This document shows, one piece after another, positions 38,271 to 49,280 of a stretch of 64,000 nucleotides of DNA; position 1 is the first letter of the stretch; every line of letters begins with the position of its first letter. This stretch comes from Paramoeba atlantica (Eukaryota; Discosea). Both the position numbers and the translations under genes were made by a program. The stretch is from positions 246,579-310,578 of the forward strand of contig CDRNVI010000001.1 in the NCBI GenBank assembly GCA_977017575.1, written 5' to 3'. A model generated the notes under the pieces. The model was given only the letters and a program-made list of their open reading frames with translations, had not been told where the DNA came from and ran no database searches.

Positions 38271-41083
38271 AATAACGATACCGTCGACTCACTCGCACCA
38301 CACTCGCACAGCACAACATGAGCTTTCAACGGTTCAAGAAGGAAACCAACAGGTCGAAGCGCATGCCATCCAAGAAAACGTACGCCCCTCTGCTGTTACA
38401 CAATCGGCCTCCGAAAATATGCATCCTCCTCCTTTTATTCCACCAACTATCGATGAACTTAACCCTACAAACGATGGAGACTGTTCAGACAACCCAGCGG
38501 CCTTTCATGACTGTGAATCACCTCCCTCCGACAAAAGAACACAACACCAGACAACATCAGAACAGGATAACACCAATCAAGTCGTAACAGAAATGCTGGA
38601 AACTATCAATCCACAACTGCATTTTCCGCAAACATTTGATGCTATTCTAGAAACGATGAAATCATCCAAGATGGGAAATATCTGCATGGTTGCCTGGAGC
38701 TTTCAGAACAACCTTCGCTAAATGTATCCGAAGGCACAGTCATTGGAGTACGATCCCGTGGAGGATGCAAAAAAAGCACGCTGCAGTACGTTGGCATTGC
38801 TGGACACAAGCAGGGACACACGTTTCAAGGTTTCTTACCGCCACAAGCAAATGTTAGAGTCTACATGATACGATGGAAGATATCGCAAGACCGCAACACT
38901 TCCGAAAGTCCAATCGGATATCCAAACGAACCCCATCATGAGGCAAGCCTCGCATCGAATGGAAATTCGCGCAATCAATGGACAGAGCAAGACACCGATC
39001 ATCTTCCCATTCCGACCTGCCGAACCATATCGGCAGAATTTGCGCCGAGGGTGGTTGCAGTGTATCGTGAAACAATCAGAATGTATCAACAAAGCGATTA
39101 TCTTGAAAGAAACAGAATCTGGCATCGTGCATTGTCGGCTATGAAATTCTCGTTGGCTGAGGCGCGAAAGAGCTACGTCAGAAAACGGCGCCGCAAACCT
39201 ATAATTACCGGACATGAGGCAATAGAAGACGAACAGTTAGCGGGCGACTTACGTGCCATAAAACGAGCCACTCGATTAGCCCTTGAGGGAAGTGTGACGA
39301 AGGCCGCCAAGATAATGGGCCAAAGCTTTAAGCGGAGCAAATTGACTGGCAAAGAGACACTAGAAAAACTTTTAGCTTTACATCCCCAGCATCCTTGCGC
39401 TTTCCCACTGCTAACTGATGCCCCTGTCATTGCAGGGATAAATGCCGAAGAGCTTAGAAGCGCCGGACGACGATTGGCGAGAGGAGCTAACCCAGGCCCG
39501 ACTGGTACCACAGACATGGTAGTACGATTGCTGCTAGATGACGAGATCTGCTGCAACAGTCTTGTCATCATGGTGGAAGACCTTGTCAACGGTTTCTTGA
39601 ATGATGGACTTATGAATCGACTAAATCGATCACGCCTCGTCGCAATTAGCAAATCAGAAACAGAAGTCAGACCGGTAGCAATGGGTGAAGTGATCACAAG
39701 GCTTGCAGGAATAACTCTCCTACAGCGGTACGAAAACACACTAGCGCCATTATTTGAACCCATACAGCATGGGGTACTCTCCCGTGCTGGGTGCGAAAAG
39801 ATTGTGCACACACTGCATAACAAGTACGAAAAAGGACAGTGCATTCTTTCGCTCGATCTCAAGAACGCCTTTAACACCCCATCCAGAATTGACATCGCAA
39901 AAGCCGTGTTTGCATTTTCAGCGATGAGACCTTTCCAACGCCTCTTTCATGCTGAGTACTCCAGGGAATCTGAACTGTTGTATTACGGAACATATGGGCA
40001 GCTTGCGGGAGTAGTACCGAGCACAGCTGGAGTGCGACAGGGCTCACCGTTGGCTACCCTTTACTTCTGTACTCTTATGCAACCAATCTTGGAGACAATG
40101 TCAATGGAATTCTCGGAAGTCAAAATTTTCGCGTACATTGACGATGTGAATCTGTGCTCTTCCAATAAAGCCCAACTCGAATCAGCATTTTTCCGTTTCA
40201 AAGAATTGATCGAGGATAAAAAGTTGGTTCTTTCCTCATCCAAATGTGTCTGGTTCGGGGGGGCATCTGGGGCACAGATACCTATAAAACTGGAACAGTG
40301 CGGAGTGAAGACAGAAGAAAAAGCGATCAAGATTCTTGGAGCGTACATAGGAAACAATGCAACCATCAAAGAGAAGTTGATGCAGAAGCTTGAGAAACAT
40401 AACGAAATTTTTAGACGCCTCAAGATAATGGGTCCGAACAATATTTCACTCCGACTTCTCTCCAAATCAGTGAACGTCCGACACTCTTACTTCATGCGCG
40501 TGCACGCCCCGGACAATACTCAAGATTCGGCACTTCAGTTCGATAAAGAGGTAGGAGATGTTTTGAAACATTGGTTGGGACCATTGGACCAAGAGCAAAT
40601 GGAGCTAGCACGACTCCCCGTTAGCGAAGGCGGGTTGGTCTTACTGCATGTAATTCGATACGACGCGCAACTTACGCAGCATCTCGACAAACGATTTTCG
40701 AGCGCCATAATTCTTTTTCAGCTCAGATTGTCAATCGAAATGCTGTGCGTGCGTCAGAAGAAATACGAAATAGCACAGACACCAATGAAGCGAGCGAACG
40801 ATCCCAGAAGCTATCCCACATAGTAAGGTCCACAACCTTCAAAAGAAATTACGACTGGCTGCAGTCAACTGCAAAGTTGGTACCGTCACATCTTTTTAGG
40901 CTAGCGGTATTACCGAGATTAGGAATGCCCCTCCAATCGTCAATGAAAGAAATTCGATGCCCCGGATGCCAAACTGAACTCAACCAACGTTCGGTTCTGA
41001 CCCATCTACCAGGATGCACTCAATGCAAGGGAATAAATGCCTCATTCAAACATAACACTTTGGTTCGCTGCATACACAAGATA
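38271..41083 (+). pseudogene. Clade-R LINE, N-terminus to zinc region
   Basis: Order: FHDCESPPSD (38500-38530), barrel (ICMVAWSF...LQYVGIAGH...FQGFLPP...VRVYMIRW, 38670-38880), IPTCRTISAEF, LSAMKFSL, RKRRRKP, RT with NPGPTGTTD, RPVAMGEV, motif A LDLKNAFNTP (~39855), AGVRQGSPLA, YIDD (~40135), thumb to LPVSEGGL, then CPGCQTEL...HLPGCTQC with KHN (40958-41055). Two frameshifts are clear: one in the barrel near 38715 and one in the thumb near 40640. The endonuclease is missing, cut at ~41083 by a gag-bearing fragment. It is related to, but distinct from, the 10.5-18.8-kb copy. Confidence 0.87.
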
Positions 41084-41778
41084 GTAAGATATAGTACAAG
41101 ATATCTGAAGTTTCCTCATCTTTCGGAACCTTAGATACGATCTTAATATTGTTGTACATGACACCTTCCTCAGGTAAAGCGTACAGGCCCATAGTCGACT
41201 TGTAAAAAGGGTTGTCCATTTTCATCAATTCCGGGATAGGCTATTCCTTTCCACACTTGCAAAGCACTTGGACCTAATTCTTCATAGTACCACGAAACAT
41301 CCAGCTCGACGGTGTACTTGTCTAGAAGAGAAGTAACTTTGCAAATAACTTTTTTCAACTCGTCGGGACTCATACAATGATTCGGGTTCACTTGATCGTG
41401 GTGGCGCACTTCACTAGTGCCCGCATCAGAGGTTCCTATGCTTGACCCTTTTTGATTCTGACGGTCGTTCAACCTTTGGGTCACTTCCATCGTCATGGAG
41501 CGCAATATCTTCATTTCATTCCGTACTTCCGCATCACGTTTTCCAAACTCTTTTTGGAGATTTTCTTGCCCAGTTGAAACTTTCTTTACGTCCGTACGAA
41601 ATTCAGAAAGCTGCTGTAATATTATCTGTAAAGTTTGATTAATGTTCGAATCTTCCCCCGTACCCACAGTAACGCTATCTCCACCACAAGGCTGAACCAT
41701 AACAGGTTCTTCAGAGAGCGGGCCCGACTCAGGTGCAGCTTGAGACGAATCCGCCAGTTGAGAACGTGTTGAAACCAT
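41083..41778 (-). pseudogene. Gag-like ORF with TRS start and barrel block (V2-like)
   Basis: Begins MVSTRSQLADS. Residues ~50-110 look helical with a coiled-coil pattern (INQTLQIILQQLSEFRTDVK, LRSMTMEVTQRLNDRQ). Residues ~160-235 are a barrel-like block (YTVELDVSWYYEE...QVWKGIAYPG...FLQVDYGP...NNIKIVSKV). It resembles the gag at 20008-21258 in start, coiled coil and barrel. It appears to have inserted into the LINE ending at 41083. Downstream parts of the element are absent; broken. Confidence 0.6.
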
Positions 41779-41917
41779 AAAAATTTTAAACTATGAGTAG
41801 TGAAAAAAGGCCAATGTCAATCAATTGAATTTTCAAATTATGACTGTCTCCAAAATAACCTTCTATGTACATTTTCTCATTCGATGCAATGGTCTTCAAA
41901 ATTACTTTCGCATGCTT
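41779..41917. other. Short unassigned junction
   Basis: AT-rich junction between the gag leader and the truncated C-terminus of the next LINE; no gene seen. Confidence 0.4.
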
Positions 41918-44662
41918 TCATATTGCTTTCATGGCTAATCGCTTGGAAGTATCATTCCTCTGGCTGTCACGTTCGTTCAGAGCCCTGTTTCGCTTGGATC
42001 CCGCTATGACCACCGGAGCGTTATTGGTTTTGGATTGCTCTTCAATGGCTTTGCGAGACGCTTGGAAAAAGTGCTTTTGCTTCAAACATGACGGAGTAAG
42101 TCCGAGTCCGCCGAGATATTGCGGAAGTGTGGCGAGTTTTGCAGTAGGGCCCGTTGCATTAAACCAATGCTGAATAATACTGCCTACTTCCGCGTCGAAC
42201 TGCTGGGCGATTTCAAGGGATGCTTCGGGCTTGTGTACTCGGAGGTGATAGTCTTGACGGGGGATGGTGCACCGATTCAGAATTGCGAGGGATAGGTTGC
42301 TCGGTCCCATGAGTCGAAGACGGCGAAAGAGGCACTTGTGTTTGTCCATCTTTTTCTTTAGGCATTCACTTACCATCTCGTCCTGTCCGATATATGCACC
42401 TAGAATTTTCACTGTTTCTTGCGGGCAGGCTACCCCCATCGCTTGCAGAGTTTGGGGCGTCCATGGAGTGTCTGTTTTCTTGAACCATTCGCATTTCTGG
42501 AAGTTCATTTCCAGTCCCAGAAGTCGTGAAGATTCGTGCAGGTGTAGACAGGCGGTCTGCAGGGATAGGGGATTTGGTGATGACAAGGTTATGTCGTCCA
42601 TGTACGCTCGAACCGTTACATCTGGAAAGGACTCTTCGATTTCTTTGAGTGAATCCTGTATCAGGGCACAGAAGTATAGTGACGAAAGCGCTGAGCCCTG
42701 TCGAACGCCAGAAGTGCTCTTCACGATCGAATGGAGCGTGTTATTGGCAAAGAAGAGCAGATCAGACGAGTCCCCGTACTCAAGATTAAAAATCCGCATG
42801 AAAGGTTTGAAGATGCCGTCTTTCTTGAGTGCTTCGAAGATTGCTTGACGCGCGGGGGTATTGTAGGCATTCTTATAATCGATCGCCAAAATGGCGTGTC
42901 CCTTGTTATATTCATCGAGCAGCTCGTGAACAATTCCCTCGCACGCATTCTTGTGGAGGATCCCTCTTTGGACAGGCTGGAAAAATTTCTTCAGTTTCTC
43001 TTCGTTCCTGTTTAGAAGGATCGAGCCACATACTTTCATTAGAGTCTCCCCAATTGCAATCGGTCGTATTCCGTTCTGCGGTTTGTTGATGGCCATTAGT
43101 CGACATCGTGTCAGTCTGTCACGCACCGACGATGCGATCTCCCCGTTCACTACATCGCGTAACATATGGCAGAGCGCGGTGCTGGATTCCTCGTCATCCG
43201 CAAGTAGGCGCAACATGGCTTCACTCAATCCCGTAGGGCCCGGGGAAGCTCCCGGAGCCAGTTTCTCTATCGCGGCCCGAAGTTCGTGTTTTTCGATGAT
43301 TCCTGTTCGGGGGTCTGCGTCCGTCTGAGCTTGTGGGCGCTCTCCATCGGGATGTAGACTCTTGAGCTTCGCTACTTTCTCCTCAACGCTAAGGTTCGAG
43401 TCAAGATATACGTTGTCGAGGATACGTGTAGCTTTGCTTAGGTTACCAGCCCTAGCCGTTCGAAGCGCACTGCGGATTGATCGGCGGTCGACTTCACGTT
43501 CAAGTTTTTCGTCAGGTGAGGAGAACGCTGGCTCCTCGTTGCGCAATTTGTTTGGAACATGATACTTCCGCTGGATCGCTTGTCGCACAGTGGCGAGTGA
43601 GTCGAGGGGTGCGTTTAGAAACTTGTGCCAGACGGATGTTTTCTCTGTTATAAGCTTGAGGGTGGGATATCCTCGCAGGATTGATCTAAAGATTGCTATG
43701 ACGTGAGCGGCAAACGTGGGGTCGATGTGGGCGAGTGGGGGAAGAGGCTCCAAGTCGCAGCCCGTGTCACAATCTTGTGTTTCTTCGATATCCAAAAATG
43801 GCGTTTGTGTCACAATACGGTTGAGCTTTACCACCCGTAATCGGAAGATGTTAATCTTGTGAGATGCAGTTAGATATAGAAATCCTGATGGACCTGGCTG
43901 ATGCTGCGGTGTGTAGGAAATCTTTACCCTGACCGTACCTTTTCTAGAATGTCGCGTAACAACTTCTCCAATCGACTGATAAATCTCACCGCTGTGGCGG
44001 AATTTCCAATGTAGATCGCAAGTAGTTCCTTTTCCCCAGTCGTTGATTATCTTTAGTACTTGGTCCGGAGTTTTCATTGTTTCTTCGGCGACCTCGGCCA
44101 CCCGATCGTCCTCCGAGATGTCTGATCCTGATGCAGATGAGCTCTCCGATCCTTCGTCATGTGACATGTCCGCTTGTCCGAGGTTCGCCTTCGTTAGATC
44201 AGAGCTACGGAGTATCACTTTTACCTTTTTCGGAGTTTTCTTCAGTCTTGTCTCTTTTCTGATCTTAATTTTCAAGGAGGACTCTCCAGTTTGACTTCTT
44301 CTTAGAATTTCATTTCTCCGAACACTGGCAAAAGCGGTTTCCTCGTCTTTCGTGTTGTGGCGGGCGTGATCTGACGTTGGGTTTTTCTCGATGCTTTGCG
44401 CTTTGTGTTCCATCTTCTTTTGCCAGTTGAGGGGAATATGCTGTGGAATGGGGGTTGTGTACATGAGGTCGTCGTACGTGCTAGCGTCTTGGATGAGTTT
44501 CTTGTTTGCCTCAAACTGGTCCCATGATCCAATCTCGTGTCTATTCGCTTGTTCCGTAAAGTTCGAGTTGTGCTCCTTTACGCCAGTGGACCTCACTGCT
44601 GCAGTGTTCTGCTGCTGATGCGACGGCGTGCCTTGCGCCGCCCTCGGGGGAGGTTCTGACAT
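41918..44662 (-). CDS. Clade-R LINE ORF, subfamily 2, C-terminally truncated
   Basis: A 914-codon unbroken frame from ATG at 44662. Residues ~43-85: GSWDQFEANKKLI...STYDD..YTTPIPQHIP, the module shared with the clade-G ORF at 23669. Lys-rich and acidic segments follow. Residues ~206-278: barrel (TCDLHWKFRH...SIGEVVTRH...ISYTPQHQP...INIFRLRV). RT: SPGPTGLSE (~474), RPIAIGET, motif A IDYKNAYNTPA (~595), GVRQGSALSS, catalytic YMDD (~687), GLGLTPSCLKQKHFF (thumb). The sequence ends at LAMKAI before the zinc site and endonuclease, whose counterparts are seen at 28440-29040. The start is supported by the spliced-leader-like end 28 bp upstream. Confidence 0.87.
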   Translation of the reverse strand: MSEPPPRAAQGTPSHQQQNTAAVRSTGVKEHNSNFTEQANRHEIGSWDQFEANKKLIQDASTYDDLMYTTPIPQHIPLNWQKKMEHKAQSIEKNPTSDHARHNTKDEETAFASVRRNEILRRSQTGESSLKIKIRKETRLKKTPKKVKVILRSSDLTKANLGQADMSHDEGSESSSASGSDISEDDRVAEVAEETMKTPDQVLKIINDWGKGTTCDLHWKFRHSGEIYQSIGEVVTRHSRKGTVRVKISYTPQHQPGPSGFLYLTASHKINIFRLRVVKLNRIVTQTPFLDIEETQDCDTGCDLEPLPPLAHIDPTFAAHVIAIFRSILRGYPTLKLITEKTSVWHKFLNAPLDSLATVRQAIQRKYHVPNKLRNEEPAFSSPDEKLEREVDRRSIRSALRTARAGNLSKATRILDNVYLDSNLSVEEKVAKLKSLHPDGERPQAQTDADPRTGIIEKHELRAAIEKLAPGASPGPTGLSEAMLRLLADDEESSTALCHMLRDVVNGEIASSVRDRLTRCRLMAINKPQNGIRPIAIGETLMKVCGSILLNRNEEKLKKFFQPVQRGILHKNACEGIVHELLDEYNKGHAILAIDYKNAYNTPARQAIFEALKKDGIFKPFMRIFNLEYGDSSDLLFFANNTLHSIVKSTSGVRQGSALSSLYFCALIQDSLKEIEESFPDVTVRAYMDDITLSSPNPLSLQTACLHLHESSRLLGLEMNFQKCEWFKKTDTPWTPQTLQAMGVACPQETVKILGAYIGQDEMVSECLKKKMDKHKCLFRRLRLMGPSNLSLAILNRCTIPRQDYHLRVHKPEASLEIAQQFDAEVGSIIQHWFNATGPTAKLATLPQYLGGLGLTPSCLKQKHFFQASRKAIEEQSKTNNAPVVIAGSKRNRALNERDSQRNDTSKRLAMKAI

Positions 44663-44690
44663 AAAAGAAAGAAAGGTAAAGTAGTAAAAA

Positions 44691-44708
44691 CAACAAGGTA
44701 CAGAAACT
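44691..44708 (-). other. Spliced-leader-like end of the LINE
   Basis: Minus strand reads AGTTTCTGTACCTTGTTG, 18 nt identical to the end of the block at 23613-23630, then a T-rich leader and the LINE ATG at 44662. It marks where the LINE 5' end joins an APE-type LINE remnant. The upstream bases belong to that remnant (LNDGTKF), so only part of the leader was copied. Confidence 0.68.
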
Positions 44709-44965
44709 TCGTGCCGTCGTTTAACATGACGCTTGCAGTTGTTGTGTTATATAGTGCGCGAATTAGTTCCAATAATGGTCCTTCAATTTTCAACCTCTTA
44801 AGGGTGGCCCAGACTGCCTCTCGTGGTAAGGTATCATAAGCCTTCTCGAGATCCAGGTAGGCAAGATATAGCGTTGTGTCTCCTCGTATAGAGTTGTGTC
44901 TCCTGACATTCTCCGTGATTCTTCTGAGTATGAAGATCGCATTGTCTATACCTCTATTATGTCGG
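44709..44965 (-). pseudogene. APE-type LINE reverse transcriptase fragment
   Basis: About 85 codons: FRHNRGIDNAIFILRRI, motif A YLAYLDLEKAYDTLPREA, LKRLKIEGPLLELIRALY and TTASVMLNDGTK. This is the palm start of an RT of the L1/RTE/Jockey type, unlike clade R. It was cut by the LINE at 44662. At the other edge lies a purine-rich filler, GAAGAAAGAGGAAGAAAGAG. Confidence 0.75.
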
Positions 44966-44999
44966 AAGAAAGAGGAAGAAAGAGGAAGAAAGAGCCCGC

Positions 45000-45268
45000 C
45001 TGCTACGAATGTTGCATTCCCGCCGTCTCAAATTATTCGACGACGATGTCGTAAAACTAATAAACGACATGTCCTTGTCACTCCAAACGAAAGAAAAGTA
45101 TCTGAAGCACCTTATAGCATTGATGGTACAGTCTGGGAAGCTAGCAACGCATTCCCGTCTTCTGCTAAAGTCACTAATTCGGCGCGGATCGCAAATTCCA
45201 TTTCAACAAGCCCAGCCTTTGACCAAGGCACAACTGAACAAGTTGTTACCATTTATGACGTCAGAAAT
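45000..45268 (+). pseudogene. Tyrosine recombinase fragment
   Basis: About 85 codons of a YR N-terminal domain (LSLQTKEKYLKHLIALM, LLKSLIRRGSQIPFQQAQPL, TKAQLNKLLPFM), nearest to the YR at 19103-19789. It is cut at 45268 by the right end of the V2 element. Broken fossil. Confidence 0.65.
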
Positions 45269-45445
45269 GGGGACATACATTTTAATTTCGTCTGTTTTAG
45301 AAAATAGGATAAACTAAACTCTTCAATTCTTGCAGAAGTGTAACTCATTAAATATTAGACTCATTCCATGTGCTATACGTTCTTCTATTTTCTTCTAATG
45401 GGCAAACTAGATGAGGGCTAAGTATGGTTTGCTTTGAAAATACGG
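45269..45445 (-). repeat. B2 repeat of V2 element
   Basis: 177 bp; ends (minus) with ATGTATGTCCCC at the junction with the YR fragment. Nearly identical to 45685-45861. Confidence 0.9.
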
Positions 45446-45684
45446 CTAGGAATACAATGAGTTACACATAATTATCCATCGTTTACTTCCATACATCTAT
45501 GAATACGGTGCATTAAAACGATTTCACATTTTTACATGTATTACTCAAAGAGTTCCTGCAATACTAAATATTATAAATAAATGTTATAAATAAAATAATA
45601 CGGGCATTTTCTAAAATTTTCATCATGGGCTGAAAAAGGACTACATGTTTTCGTACGTCCCACTTGGGGATTAGCATCCCACAC
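45446..45684 (-). repeat. A2 repeat of V2 element
   Basis: 239 bp between the B copies. About 195 bp of it recur at 35621-35815 in front of another gag start, which confirms the A repeat as an element leader. Confidence 0.85.
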
Positions 45685-45861
45685 GGGGACATACATTTTA
45701 ATTTCGTCTGTTTTAGAAAATAGGATAAACTAAACTCTTCAATTCTTGCAGAAGTGTAACTCATTAAATATTAGACTCATTCCATGTGCTATACGTTCTT
45801 CTATTTTCTTCTAATGTGCAAACTAGATGAGGGCTAAGTATGGTTTGCTTTGAAAATACGG
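45685..45861 (-). repeat. B1 repeat of V2 element
   Basis: 177-bp internal B copy, six bases after the RNase H stop on the minus strand. Confidence 0.9.
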
Positions 45862-45867
45862 AATTCC

Positions 45868-47620
45868 CTACGGGCGCCGTAGGCTCTCAATATAAGTACC
45901 GATGGAGGGCAGTGGTGTCAAGTCTTCAGCGCTGGATTTTCTCGTGAAGGGATCTGCTATTTGGGCGTTGGTAGGTACCCACTTTACTTCCAGGTTAGTG
46001 TTTGATGGGATGTACTGCATCCACCTATTGGCAGTGAAGTTAGTGCTTGCCCGCCTCTGGAGGGCCATGGCCACAGGCGCGTTGTCGACGTTCAATAGAA
46101 TGTCCCGATGTCCTTTTCTGACTGCTGCCATAATTCCACCAAGAGCCGCACTCAGCTCTGAGTAGAATATATGGGCTCCGGGCTTTGTCATGCCCTGTTT
46201 TGCAGTTTCGAGAATGCCTTGATTGAACAACAGAATAGCCCATGCGATTGAACTGGCATCAGTCCAAACTTCCACCTTTTCTTCTTTGGGTGTATGACCT
46301 ATCTTTTTTAACCAAACATTTCGCTTGAGTGCGGAAAATGCATCAGTCAGTTCGCCTAACAGGTGGTCGGTCGGAGAGAAGGAGATCTCCCAAGACTTTC
46401 GTCGTGCACTTTTCTGGCAACTTTTCCTAGTGTTTGAAGAAGATGTGCAAAAGTGCATAGTGGGATTTTCATAACCGTGGCCCTCCACATTAGTAAACCA
46501 GAAAGCGTATACAGTTCCACCGCTGTCCACGTCCCATTCCCGATTATGTCATTGTATCTTGAATACGCCTTTTCAGTCCACTTTTCTGACATGCGGTACT
46601 TCTTATTTTTTAGATCAAATTCAATACCAAGTACGCACGCTTGCTGTAGTGGCTTCATGGTGAGATCATCTACTTCTAGTTGAACTGCGTGGACTCGGGC
46701 GCGAAATTCTTTTGCATGGTTTTCTACTTCTGACTTGGATTTTCCGAACAAAAGAAAATTGTCTACCCAGGCCAATCCAATGTCCCGGACAATGCGATTT
46801 GAAACTCGCTGTGCAATAGTCGGGGCCCATGACCATCCCATGGGCATGGAAGAAAATTGAATACTGCATGTTTCTCCTCTAGCGTGACCTAAAACCGCTC
46901 CAAAGTAGGATCGGATCTCGGGAGCGAGGGAAAATTGGTAAAAGTAACTCCGTGCGTCCGCGTGAGACATCCATTCCGAATCTAGCAGATTTTGAATCAC
47001 GTTATGTATGGATGGTAGGTGCATTGCGGGGGGGCATTCGAAAACTCGGTTGAGTTTCCTACAATCGCAGATTAGACGAAGTGTGAAGTCTTTCTTCGGA
47101 ACTGTAAAGGTACGATGTACTACTATCGGTCCTTCGGTCTTCTCTACAACCCCCATGCGTAATAAGTCTGGTAAATGATGTCTCATAAATCGAGACACTG
47201 GTCGATTGCCTTTAGGTGCACGCAGCATGTGCGCGTGAAAGGCGTTGACGTTCTGTAGTAGATGTAAAAAGTCTAGGCTGCCATCGTCATTCATATTGTT
47301 CAGTATAGAATATGACAGTCTTGTGGTTGTGATAGGAGCTATTATTCCCTGATTTTTGTACGCTCGCACGCTCGGTGGTCGGGTGAGCTGCCCGCGAGAC
47401 ATAGACTGATTGTTTGTGTCTTCAATTTTCTTCGTTGCAATGTTAGCAATGTCCGTTGAATTATGCACGTAGATAGGTTCGGGATTCGGTTCGCCTATAA
47501 TGTTATCGCTGTCTAGCGTGATCTTACCGATGTGCAAGGGGAACCTACCTTGTAATTGACGTTTTAGTATGTAAACAGCTGATTTAGTTTTCTTGTCATG
47601 TCCTTTGGTGTTTTCTGGGT
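45868..47620 (-). pseudogene. RT-RNase H region of V2 element
   Basis: RT: the core starts near MRHHLPDLLRMGVVEK, then TFTVPKKDFTLRLICDCRKLN, motif A HADARSYFYQFSL, motif B SSMPMGWSWAPTIAQR, catalytic box WVDN, and CVLGIEFDLKNKKYRMS. RNase H: VWTDASSIAWA, FYSELSAALGGIMAA, LLNVDNAPVAMALQRR, and QIADPFTRK. The RT frame extends upstream over the whole YR gene. The region is broken about once and otherwise well kept. The box WVDN is comparable to FIDN in V3 and differs from YVDG in V1. Confidence 0.82.
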
Positions 47621-48412
47621 TCACAGTAATTTTGTCGCGTCCTGTAGCCCTAGGGACAAGGCCACTTCCAGTCGAGGGAGATATATCCACAATGTCTCCA
47701 GATCTTTGTGCTTGGCCAACAGCTGTATTACCGACAGTGGAACTCCCTCTCTGAGGAGTGATACTAGAGCCCCTCTTTTTACAGAATGTGCCGACAACTC
47801 TGCTTTCACCCGCTTCAGCACGGCATTGGCTCTCAGCGTCGATAAAGTCGTGAACTTGTCTTCTGGCTTCAGCTTGTCTAATTGGTCCATGAAGATTTTC
47901 CACTCCGTCAAGTTGCAAGTCATTGGAATAGCAGTCCCTACTCTGAAGGGATCCCCTTTGTGAGTCGGAAACGTTACTCCCAGTATTCTCCGCTCGAGAT
48001 CTACCACTTGTAAATCTAATTTCCTCAGATGTTTGACATCGTCTATTCTGCTGCATGTCTTCCACGCCAAGGTCAGGCCCGCGGCTTCGTCCGGAAGCAG
48101 CCATTCGCACGCCTCCAATACTTGTTCGCGTGTAGCCGGGGGCGCCTGATGCTCCGGTATTTGAGCCCCTTGACGCTGAAGGGATCGCATATAGGCTGTT
48201 ACTGTCGACTTTTGCAATTGACCCCCAGATCGGAATATGATTTGTATCAGACTCTTTGCATACGTATGTGCGGTTTGGATGCTGATGGTACCCCGTTGAG
48301 TTTGCGGATTGATTAGTCTCATTTTCGACTCCAAGAAGCATATTATGCACCAATCTTCGCTTGGAACGTCGTTTCCGAGATTTTCCTTCCAAACTGTATA
48401 CTGTTTGTACAC
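47621..48412 (-). CDS. Tyrosine recombinase of V2 element
   Basis: A 263-residue recombinase. N-terminal helices include WIICFL-like and TAHTYAKSLIQIIF; the linker IPEHQAPPATREQVLEA; first catalytic Arg in KTCSRIDDVKHLR; HxxR in AHSVKRGALVSLLREG; His and Tyr in LLAKHKDLETLWIYLP. It is shorter than the V1 enzyme because it lacks the R/S-rich front. A second open frame (46356-48392, 678 codons) spans the whole gene and leads into the RT, in the same relative phase as in V1. Confidence 0.87.
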   Translation of the reverse strand: MYKQYTVWKENLGNDVPSEDWCIICFLESKMRLINPQTQRGTISIQTAHTYAKSLIQIIFRSGGQLQKSTVTAYMRSLQRQGAQIPEHQAPPATREQVLEACEWLLPDEAAGLTLAWKTCSRIDDVKHLRKLDLQVVDLERRILGVTFPTHKGDPFRVGTAIPMTCNLTEWKIFMDQLDKLKPEDKFTTLSTLRANAVLKRVKAELSAHSVKRGALVSLLREGVPLSVIQLLAKHKDLETLWIYLPRLEVALSLGLQDATKLL

Positions 48413-48468
48413 GCTGGAAAGGTGATTCCAGCGCGAGTTGGATTTCTCTTCTAATAGACGATCCTGGC

Positions 48469-49254
48469 CTAGAGATAGATTTGTTGAACGTCGACTGTAG
48501 GAATCGCGGCTCTTGTTTCTCTGTTGCCTTCCACGCGGTCGAGGAAGAGGTCTTCGATCTCCAGTAAGTTCTTTGCTCTTGATCTTGTTACTATCCCTGT
48601 AACAGCCCTGTTGCTCGTGGAAGGTTGCTTGTGCTGAGTACTTCGGACATGACTGGTAGTGCCGGCGCCGGTTGTGGTTTCCGTTTGATTTCCGTATGTT
48701 TCGTTTCCCTCTTCTTGAAATTGATTTTTTATGCCCCTTAATAAATATATTTCCAGAATATTCTTCACTGTAAAGATTATTGCCCCTAATGTTGATAGTT
48801 CTATTATATTGCCCCTTATATAATCTATTGTTTCTTGGACTAAATTTCTGTTGAATTCTTCGAGTCAGAATTTTTTCCCTTGCGGTTTTGTCATCGGGCC
48901 CGCGTTTCGCCCTGTTCGGTCGTTTTTTGTATCCATGGCTTTGATCATTGCAGGTAGAATTTTTCCCCGCAGTCCCCCGGTCGTTTTTGCTTCTTCAAGA
49001 GCCTGTGCGAAGACGCGGCAGTCCCCATGTTGAACGCGAACTTTGTAAGCAACCAACGCCGCCAATATGTTGTCCCTGACCGCCATGTTCCCGTCTGATT
49101 TCCATACAAGTCCCATTTTCATTGAGTTTCGCACCCAAGCCAAAAATGCTAGCAACAAATCGTTCTTCCGATGCTCGCCTTGGTGATAGCGTGGGGCATT
49201 GCGTTCGGCAGCTCCAATACCAAAGTAGCGACGCAAATGAGCGTCCAATTCCAC
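48469..49254 (-). pseudogene. Gag-like region upstream of V2 YR
   Basis: Two parts. The part nearest YR contains IVTRSRAKNLLEIEDLFLD, a TRSxAK motif like those at the start of LINE and gag ORFs here. The upstream part (48865-49254) is a helical block (NDLLLAFLAWVRNSMKMGLVW, DNILAALVAYKVRVQHGD) of unknown fold that could be capsid-like. No CCHC knuckle. I assign it to gag only because of its position and composition. Broken. Confidence 0.45.
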
Positions 49255-49280
49255 AAAACTACGATCCTAGGTGTAGAATA

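Larger units (their letters stand above)
45269..48770 (-). mobile_element. YR retroelement fossil, lineage V2
   Basis: Minus-strand element with YR (47621-48412), RT-RNase H (45868-47620) and a full 3' terminus: B1 45685-45861, A2 45446-45684, B2 45269-45445. It inserted into the YR fragment at 45.0 kb. The B copies differ at about one of 177 positions, so it is young. A gag-like region lies upstream (48469-49254), but its link to this element is less sure and no A1 copy is seen. The coding parts look nearly whole. Confidence 0.85.
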
